Program-made: the position numbers and the translations under genes
The notes under the pieces: generated by a model
The model's database searches: none
Seen by the model: the letters and a program-made list of their open reading frames with translations, nothing else
Told to the model about the DNA's origin: nothing
Source: Candidatus Zipacnadia bacterium
GTDB lineage: Bacteria; Armatimonadota; Zipacnadia; Zipacnadales; Zipacnadaceae
Direction of reading: 5' to 3'
Assembly (NCBI GenBank): GCA_029821455.1
Contig: JALGTI010000108.1
Span: 1 to 8,896 of the forward strand
Length of the DNA stretch: 8,896 bases
Part shown: piece by piece, positions 1 through 5,286 of the stretch
Position numbering within the stretch: the first letter of the stretch is position 1
Layout: each line of letters begins with the position of its first letter

Positions 1-1029
1 GCCACCGACCGGGCCGAGACCGTGCTGATGAACATCTTGCGCGGCACCGGCCTGGAGGGGCTGCGTGGCATTCCACCCAGACGCGGCCTCTTCGTGCGCC
101 CGCTGATTATAGTGACCCGCGAGCAGACGGCAGATTATTGCCATCGTCACGGGCTAAAGTTTAGGCAAGATATTACCAACCTTGACAGTGAGGCCCATCT
201 GCGCAACAAGGTCCGGCTGCAACTGCTTCCGCAACTGGAGGCTGAGTACGGGCCGGGTGTGCTGGAGGCCCTGTTGCGGTTAGCGGAAGCCGCGCATGAT
301 GAATTGGAGTGGACAGGACCGCTGGTACAGAAAGCGCTGACCGCGGCAAAGTCTGAGTCTGCCAATGCCTTGGATCTAGCGGCAATTGAACAGCTTCCGT
401 CTGGGCTGCTGCAGCGTGTACTGCGGGCAGGGCTTATCGAGTCGGGATATGATGTCCGTGACCTGAGTCGGGTCCATTACGAGGCCCTGATGAGACTGAT
501 CAAGGCGGGTCAGACAGGCGAGGAAGCACAGCTCCCTGGAGGTTTGGTAGCCCGGCGTGGGTATACTGATATTGTACTGGAGAAAGCAGAGGATGCGGCT
601 GAGCCTGTGGCGGCGGTTGAGCTGCGCCTTAGTGTACCGGGCATTACCCGGCTGCCGGAGCTTGGACTTGTAGTTCAGGCTGAGGTATCCAAGCAGTGCC
701 CGGAGGCTCTGGCAAACAATAGCAAGCTGGCGGTCGTCCTTGATGCGGATGCGGCCGGTGAGGGCCTGGTGGTACGCAACTGGCGGGCAGGCGACCGGAT
801 CCAACCGTTGGGGATGTCGGGGACGAAGAAGCTGCAGGATCTCTTCACGGACGCGAAAGTGCCCCGACGCCAGCGTGGACGCATTCCACTGGTGGCAGCG
901 GTGGATGGCGAGGTGCTGTGGGTGATTGGCCACTGCATCTCCGAGCGGGTGAAGGTGACGCCGGAGACCAAGAGGTGCTTGCTATTAGAGGCCGATTTGG
1001 GGGATAATACAGGCAACGAGGCCCCTTGA
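1..1029 (+). CDS. tilS: tRNA(Ile)-lysidine synthetase, 5'-truncated by window start
   Basis: TilS uses ATP to attach lysine to C34 of the CAU-anticodon tRNA-Ile, so that the tRNA reads AUA as isoleucine. It acts in the cytoplasm and is usually essential. The frame is open from base 1 to TGA at 1027-1029, giving 342 visible residues. The SGGxDS P-loop lies upstream of the window. Visible residues 1-7 (ATDRAET) match the family's ADDQAET block, followed by the LRGTGLEGLRGI stretch. Residues 33-80 carry the RPL...TRE...YC block, the D-x-x-N pair and the LRNKVR...LLPQLE signature. Residues about 257-330 form the C-terminal TilS domain, with RAGDRIQPLGM, KLQDLFTDAKVPRRQR and ISERVKV. GTG at 22 and ATG at 28 fall inside conserved sequence, so they are not the start. 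ftsH follows after 27 bp, probably in the same transcript. Family assignment is secure. Confidence 0.95.
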   Translation, partial: ATDRAETVLMNILRGTGLEGLRGIPPRRGLFVRPLIIVTREQTADYCHRHGLKFRQDITNLDSEAHLRNKVRLQLLPQLEAEYGPGVLEALLRLAEAAHDELEWTGPLVQKALTAAKSESANALDLAAIEQLPSGLLQRVLRAGLIESGYDVRDLSRVHYEALMRLIKAGQTGEEAQLPGGLVARRGYTDIVLEKAEDAAEPVAAVELRLSVPGITRLPELGLVVQAEVSKQCPEALANNSKLAVVLDADAAGEGLVVRNWRAGDRIQPLGMSGTKKLQDLFTDAKVPRRQRGRIPLVAAVDGEVLWVIGHCISERVKVTPETKRCLLLEADLGDNTGNEAP

Positions 1030-1040
1030 GGGCCTGGCAC

Positions 1041-1045
1041 AGGAG
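1041..1045 (+). promoter_or_regulatory. Shine-Dalgarno of ftsH
   Basis: AGGAG lies 11 bases before ATG 1057 in the 27-bp gap after tilS. It supports the chosen ftsH start. No promoter is evident in the gap, consistent with cotranscription with tilS. Confidence 0.6.
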
Positions 1046-1056
1046 TCAAATACTGC

Positions 1057-3030
1057 ATGAGACGACAGAACCCTCTGGTACTGATCCTGGTATTCACGGC
1101 AATCTTCTTTGCCTTCTATATGATTCCGCGTCTGCACGATCAGGCCAAGCTGATAAATAAATACGAGGACCTCACGGAGTTCTACGCTGACTTCGATGCC
1201 GGCAAGATGGCCTCCCTCAAGATCATCGGCAATGAGCGTATTGAGGGGGAATACACACCGCAGGCGTTTGCCGGCCAGGAGCATGAGTATGGCCGGTTCG
1301 CAATCGAAGTCCAGCCGGACCCCGAGCGGGCCGACAAGTTGGTTCAGCGCGCCAAGGAGCAGAACATCAGCGTCAAGATTGACGTGCTGAGCGCCTCGTG
1401 GGCCGACAAATTGTGGCAGACGCTGAGCATCGCAATGCCGCTACTGCTAATCTTAGCAATTCTGTACATCTTCACCCGGCAGATGCGTGCCAGCGGCGGT
1501 CAGGCACTTTCGTTTGGCCGCAGCCAGGCCAAGCTGCTGGGCGACAGCCTTGAAAAGGTCACCTTCAATGATGTGGCTGGCATGGAGGAGGTCAAGGAGG
1601 AGCTGCAGGAGGTCGTTGATTTTCTGCGCGACCCTGAGAAATTCCGTGCGCTGGGGGCCAAGATCCCCCGTGGCGTGCTGCTGGTGGGGCCGCCGGGCTG
1701 CGGCAAGACGCTCCTGGCCCGCGCCGTGGCCGGCGAGGCCAACGTCGCGTTTTTCTATATTAGCGGCTCTGACTTCGTTGAGATGTTCGTGGGGGTGGGC
1801 GCGTCGCGGGTGCGAGACCTCTTTGAACAGACTAAACAGCATCTGCCGGCCATCATCTTTATTGACGAGCTGGACGCTGTTGGCCGCCTGCGCGGCGCTG
1901 GCCTGGGCGGCGGTCACGATGAGCGCGAGCAGACCCTGAACCAATTGCTGGTCGAGATGGACGGCTTTGACCCCAACGCTGATGTGATAATCCTGGGCGC
2001 GACCAACCGTCCCGACATCCTCGATCCGGCCTTGCTGCGACCGGGGCGGTTCGACCGCCATATCGTGGTGCCCAACCCGGACATTCGCGAGCGGGAGGCG
2101 ATTCTGAAGCTATATCTGCTCGACAAGCCGCTGGCCGAGGACGTTGATGCCACGCTGCTGGCCCGCCGCACGCCGGGCTTCTCGGGCGCGGACCTTGAGA
2201 ACCTGGTCAACGAGGCGGCGCTGCTGGCTGCCCGGCGCGACAAGCAAGAGGTGGCGATGTCTGAGTTCAACGAAGCCACCGAGCGGGTGATTGCCGGCCC
2301 TGAGCGGCGCAGCCGCGTCATCTCCGAGGACGAGCGCAAGATCCTAGCCTTTCACGAAGCGGGCCACGCGCTGGTCGGCAGTATGATCCCAGACTTCGAC
2401 CCGACCTATAAGGTCACAATCTTGCCGCGAGGGATGGCCCTCGGCTACACCATCAGCCTACCTGAGGATGACCGCTATCTGATGTCGCGCACCGAAATCC
2501 TCAACCGCATAACTCAGGCGCTTGGCGGCCGGGCGGCTGAGGAGCTGATGCTGGGCGAGATCACCACCGGCGCCCACAACGACCTGGAGAAGGTGACCGA
2601 ACTGGCCCGGGAGATGGTGTGCAAGTACGGGATGAGCGAGGACCTCGGCCCCATCACCTACGGCAAGGAACAGGGCCCCATCTTCTTGGGCCGCGATCTG
2701 GCCGAAGATCGCAACTACTCCGAGGAGATCGCCCGCCAGATTGATAAGGAAGTACGCGGGCTGGTGGGGGAGTGCTACGAGCGGGCTACTGGTATCCTAA
2801 AAGAGAACACGGATACGTTGAACTTGCTCGTCGAGGCGCTGTTGGAGCAGGAGACCCTCGACCAGGAGGAGGTCGCCTCGCTTATCGAAACAGGCAAGCT
2901 GCCGGAGCCCTCCACTGAGGCCAAAGAACCCCAACAGCCCACATCGCAGCCGCAAGCTGTCGCCCAGGAGCCGACCGAGGCCCCGGAGGTCGTGCCTCCT
3001 GCAACTCTCCCCGAGGCCCAGACGCCATGA
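1057..3030 (+). CDS. ftsH: ATP-dependent zinc metalloprotease FtsH
   Basis: FtsH is a membrane-anchored hexameric AAA+ protease that extracts and degrades misfolded membrane proteins and short-lived regulators. The gene is complete (657 aa, usual family length). Order: transmembrane helix 1 at residues about 6-24; a short extracytoplasmic domain at about 26-118; transmembrane helix 2 at about 121-140; AAA+ ATPase domain at about 165-412 with Walker A GPPGCGKT (211-218), pore loop FVG (244-246), Walker B with D270 and E271, and the second region of homology with arginine-finger candidates R328 and R331; and an M41 protease domain from about 420. Zinc ligands are H433 and H437 of HEAGH plus D509 in GAHND, with E434 as the catalytic base. 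All key residues are present, so the enzyme should be active. Residues 614-657 form a Pro/Glu/Gln-rich tail, probably disordered. tilS lies 27 bp upstream, a common bacterial arrangement; hpt, often found between them, is absent. Confidence 0.98.
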   Translation: MRRQNPLVLILVFTAIFFAFYMIPRLHDQAKLINKYEDLTEFYADFDAGKMASLKIIGNERIEGEYTPQAFAGQEHEYGRFAIEVQPDPERADKLVQRAKEQNISVKIDVLSASWADKLWQTLSIAMPLLLILAILYIFTRQMRASGGQALSFGRSQAKLLGDSLEKVTFNDVAGMEEVKEELQEVVDFLRDPEKFRALGAKIPRGVLLVGPPGCGKTLLARAVAGEANVAFFYISGSDFVEMFVGVGASRVRDLFEQTKQHLPAIIFIDELDAVGRLRGAGLGGGHDEREQTLNQLLVEMDGFDPNADVIILGATNRPDILDPALLRPGRFDRHIVVPNPDIREREAILKLYLLDKPLAEDVDATLLARRTPGFSGADLENLVNEAALLAARRDKQEVAMSEFNEATERVIAGPERRSRVISEDERKILAFHEAGHALVGSMIPDFDPTYKVTILPRGMALGYTISLPEDDRYLMSRTEILNRITQALGGRAAEELMLGEITTGAHNDLEKVTELAREMVCKYGMSEDLGPITYGKEQGPIFLGRDLAEDRNYSEEIARQIDKEVRGLVGECYERATGILKENTDTLNLLVEALLEQETLDQEEVASLIETGKLPEPSTEAKEPQQPTSQPQAVAQEPTEAPEVVPPATLPEAQTP

Positions 3031-3031
3031 G

Positions 3032-3056
3032 CCTCGGCCGAGGTCTCGTTCCGAGG
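3032..3056 (+). repeat. GC-rich inverted repeat after ftsH
   Basis: A perfect 12-bp palindrome CCTCGGCCGAGG (3032-3043) starts one base after the ftsH stop codon, and a second CCGAGG copy lies at 3051-3056. The first arm can therefore pair with either copy; pairing with the distal one leaves a 13-base loop. No T-run follows, so it is not a canonical intrinsic terminator. It could protect the 3' end of the mRNA or assist termination. The rest of the 102-bp gap (to 3132) shows nothing convincing. Confidence 0.35.
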
Positions 3057-3132
3057 AACTGTTGAGCTAATCTGATTGTAGCATAGGCCGTCACCAGACT
3101 AGACAATAGCGCACGCAGCACACTTTGCAGAA

Positions 3133-3696
3133 ATGGTGATAGCAATGATGGCGGCAGCCGGCGAACTGCAGGCATTGGTATATGCGCACTTGCGGCAGGG
3201 ACGACTCCAGGAAGCAACGCGGCTATGTGGACATTACCTCGACCTCTATCCGCCTGATGCCGGCATCCTCCGGGTAATGACCCTGGTATGTGAGAGCCTG
3301 GGCGAAAATGACGCAGCCCACGCGGCGGCACACCTTTGGGCGCAGACTTGTCCGGCGGATGCGACCGCTCACTACCACCTGGCTCTGGCGGAGCTACAGC
3401 GCGGGAGGTCTGCCGAGGCGCGCAGCCGCCTGGCCCTGGCCCTGCGGCTTACTGGCGGCACCCCAGAGTTGGTGGCTCATTGTCTGCGTATCATCGCTGA
3501 CCTCGACGCCATCCAATTGCGGCAGATCCGTGCGCTGGCTGAAGTTGACGCCGCCTTTGCCCTCACCCTGCAGCGCGATCCTGAGGCGGCCCTGGCCGAC
3601 AGGGGCTTCTCACTTTCCCAGATTGCACTGTCCAGCTTGGAGACCCTGGCAGCCCGGCAACTTGGCCATCGCGGTTATCTTGTCGGACACGCCTGA
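3133..3696 (+). CDS. TPR-like helical-repeat protein, unknown function
   Basis: I do not recognise an orthologous family. The 187-aa product (numbered from ATG 3133) is Ala/Leu-rich and helical, with three degenerate tetratricopeptide-like units at about residues 10-40, 43-74 and 77-108. The third, with its small-residue and aromatic pattern around AHYHLALAEL and the RGR turn, is the clearest. TPR units usually mediate protein-protein contacts. The C-terminal part (137-175) differs and contains F142, the DPEAAL stretch (149-154), G158, F159, L161, S162 and a terminal Leu-rich helix, resembling short leader-like domains. No signal peptide or transmembrane helix is visible, so it is probably cytoplasmic. 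Three in-frame ATGs (3133, 3145, 3148) compete; GGTGAT at 3135-3140 favours 3145 or 3148, shortening the protein by 4 or 5 residues. It lies 102 bp after ftsH on the same strand and ends 17 bp from the convergent DUF4091 gene. That it is a real gene is likely; its function is unknown. Confidence 0.7.
   Translation: MVIAMMAAAGELQALVYAHLRQGRLQEATRLCGHYLDLYPPDAGILRVMTLVCESLGENDAAHAAAHLWAQTCPADATAHYHLALAELQRGRSAEARSRLALALRLTGGTPELVAHCLRIIADLDAIQLRQIRALAEVDAAFALTLQRDPEAALADRGFSLSQIALSSLETLAARQLGHRGYLVGHA
3135..3140 (+). promoter_or_regulatory. Candidate Shine-Dalgarno deciding the TPR gene start
   Basis: GGTGAT matches the 3' half of the extended anti-SD complement (GGAGGTGAT). It lies 4 bases before ATG 3145 and 7 before ATG 3148. 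The first ATG (3133) has no purine-rich site ahead of it, so the true start is probably 3145 or 3148. Confidence 0.4.
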
Positions 3697-3713
3697 GATT
3701 GACGTAACTCCGG

Positions 3714-5216
3714 CTACCTGACACCCGCCCGCTCAAGCAGCAGATCATCCATCTCCCGCCGTACGCGGTCAATGTCGGCGACGCGCCGGGCACCAAGCGT
3801 CCGCTCGGCAAAGCCGTCCAGGATGACCTCGTCCACACCCAGCCGCTTCAACTCATACAATAGCTTATACTCCTGAACCCCCTGGTGCAGAGCCTCCAGG
3901 CCACGACCCGGAATTGCCCCGTATATGCACCCATGCCCCGTTTTCTGCGGGTCGTTGCTCCACGGCCAATCACAAGCGTTCAGCGCATACCAACTCGCGC
4001 CCTGCAGCTTGTACTTCCAGGCGACCCAAGGCAGCGTGCGCAGCATATCACGGCCCACAGTGGGTCTGCGTGTGTACTTGTGGCTCATGATCTCGTAGAA
4101 CCACACCTGTTCGCCATGTTGCCTCATCAGTTCAATCGAACGGGGCGCCTTGTCATCCCACAGCCACCACGAATAGGGCAGCCAGATGTTGGCATATTCC
4201 AGCAGCGGCTCGACGGTGCCCTCGATGCTGCACCACTCGTTGGTCGGCCCAGGACCCCAACCCGGGTTGAATACAAAACGCGCCTCCGGCCACTTCTGCT
4301 TGATGTACTTGCACCACGCAATTTGGTTGGGCACCTTCTCGTCAGTCGGCTCATCTATGGTGTACAGCGCCCACTCATGGGGCTGAAGCTTGAGCCGCTT
4401 GATCGTCGCCCTAATGGCGGCGATGCGGTTGTCAACCTCCTCCTCATCGGCCTCCTCAGGGGGCACTCTCCACGAAGGGCCGAACACGAAGAAAAAGAAC
4501 CTGAAGCCGGCCGCACGGGCTGCTTGCATATCCCCGTCTACGTGACAGGCATTTATTCCGTACTCGAGCAGCAGACGTGCTCCTTCCTGCCTGGTCGGTG
4601 CTCCAGGGATCCACTCCCAGCCGAACGTTATCAGCGGGTTCTCCTCCGGCAGTTCATAGGGTTTGACCACCAGCCACAACGGCAGCTCCACGCTGTTGCC
4701 ATCCGGCCCCTGTGCGACAATGCTGCCCGCATATCTGCCTGCCTGCATACCTCGCGTGTCGGCGGTGAGCCATATCGCTACAGGGTCGCGGGGTGTCGCC
4801 GTCACCGTGGGAAACTCGTAGATGTTCTCGAAGTTCCGCATATAGCCCTTGAAGTTGTCCAGTTCGAGGACCTTGGGCTCATCGAATATGGGGTTCAGGA
4901 CATATCCCACGTCTTTCTGTTCGATGAAGCCCACCACCCGCAGGCGCACATGGTTGCGCAGGTCCGTGGAGCCGGTGAGATTCAACGTTACGGTCGCCTG
5001 CTCCTCGCCCGTAGTCGCGATGGCCAGACCCTCGTGCATCCAATCATTCTGCAGGCCCGTGAGAGTCAACTGTCTGGCGACGGGTCCAAGCCTGGCAGGT
5101 AGTTGGTCGGCTGTGGCCTCTACGAACGGATGTAGGCGGTGGACCTGCCAGGCGTGGGCTGTGGAAACCCAGGTCAAGGCTGCAAGTACGAGGCTCAATA
5201 CAAGTGGGTAACACAT
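3714..5216 (-). CDS. Secreted DUF4091 protein, GH123-like glycoside hydrolase candidate
   Basis: The 500-aa product has a signal peptide: a hydrophobic core at residues about 4-19 and a probable cleavage after AHA (residue 22). It should act in the periplasm or outside the cell. An N-terminal beta-rich region (about 25-187) precedes a probable TIM-barrel region (about 195-440). The barrel carries YTIDEP, with D288-E289-P290; GH123 N-acetylgalactosaminidases use an adjacent Asp-Glu pair in this kind of context. Residues about 395-455 match the DUF4091 signature, with the WYALNACDWPW stretch, a Gly/Pro-containing turn and GLEALHQGVQEYKLLYEL. The substrate cannot be deduced. ATG 5214-5216 is preceded by AAGGTGA (5226-5232) with a 9-base spacer, which fixes the start. 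It is the last gene of the minus-strand operon, 70 bp after the DUF4838 gene, and its stop is 17 bp from the convergent TPR gene. Membership of DUF4091 is confident; enzymatic activity is an inference from the Asp-Glu pair. Confidence 0.88.
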   Translation of the reverse strand: MCYPLVLSLVLAALTWVSTAHAWQVHRLHPFVEATADQLPARLGPVARQLTLTGLQNDWMHEGLAIATTGEEQATVTLNLTGSTDLRNHVRLRVVGFIEQKDVGYVLNPIFDEPKVLELDNFKGYMRNFENIYEFPTVTATPRDPVAIWLTADTRGMQAGRYAGSIVAQGPDGNSVELPLWLVVKPYELPEENPLITFGWEWIPGAPTRQEGARLLLEYGINACHVDGDMQAARAAGFRFFFFVFGPSWRVPPEEADEEEVDNRIAAIRATIKRLKLQPHEWALYTIDEPTDEKVPNQIAWCKYIKQKWPEARFVFNPGWGPGPTNEWCSIEGTVEPLLEYANIWLPYSWWLWDDKAPRSIELMRQHGEQVWFYEIMSHKYTRRPTVGRDMLRTLPWVAWKYKLQGASWYALNACDWPWSNDPQKTGHGCIYGAIPGRGLEALHQGVQEYKLLYELKRLGVDEVILDGFAERTLGARRVADIDRVRREMDDLLLERAGVR

Positions 5217-5225
5217 CGGTGGTAT

Positions 5226-5232
5226 TCACCTT
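5226..5232 (-). promoter_or_regulatory. Shine-Dalgarno of the DUF4091 gene
   Basis: The minus strand reads AAGGTGA, 9 bases before ATG 5216. It supports the start just ahead of the signal peptide. Confidence 0.6.
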
Positions 5233-5246
5233 CGAGTCATTCTATG

Positions 5247-5277
5247 GCGGCTCTGACCAAGCCGCTGGTTAGTAACC
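5247..5277 (-). repeat. Two adjacent inverted repeats between the DUF4838 and DUF4091 genes
   Basis: In the 70-bp gap, GCGGCT (5247-5252) and AGCCGC (5260-5265) form a 6-bp stem with a 7-base loop. Directly beside it, GGTTAGTAACC (5267-5277) is a perfect inverted repeat around one central base, able to form a 4-bp stem with a 3-base loop. Neither is followed by a T-run on the transcribed strand. They could be a protein-binding site, an mRNA processing or stability element, or chance. Confidence 0.35.
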
Positions 5278-5286
5278 CCGTGTGGC

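Noticed and set aside
22..30. GTG at 22 or ATG at 28 as start of tilS.
   Set aside because: Both fall within the conserved RAET...LRG block of the N-terminal catalytic domain; the gene begins before the window.
1453..2061. Minus-strand open frame of 202 codons inside ftsH.
   Set aside because: It lies antisense to the invariant AAA+ core of FtsH, whose codon constraints create such frames.
3076..3105. Promoter-like pair TTGTAG (3076-3081) and TAGACA (3100-3105), 18 bases apart, before the TPR gene.
   Set aside because: Both hexamers match the sigma-70 consensus only partly, and the lineage's promoter consensus is unknown. Chance matches of this quality are common.
3885..5102. Long open frame on the + strand (405 codons) opposite the DUF4091 gene.
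   Set aside because: The opposite strand encodes a clear signal peptide and DUF4091 domain with a good Shine-Dalgarno. The + frame reads as Arg/Pro/His-rich low-similarity sequence, typical of an antisense shadow in GC-rich DNA.
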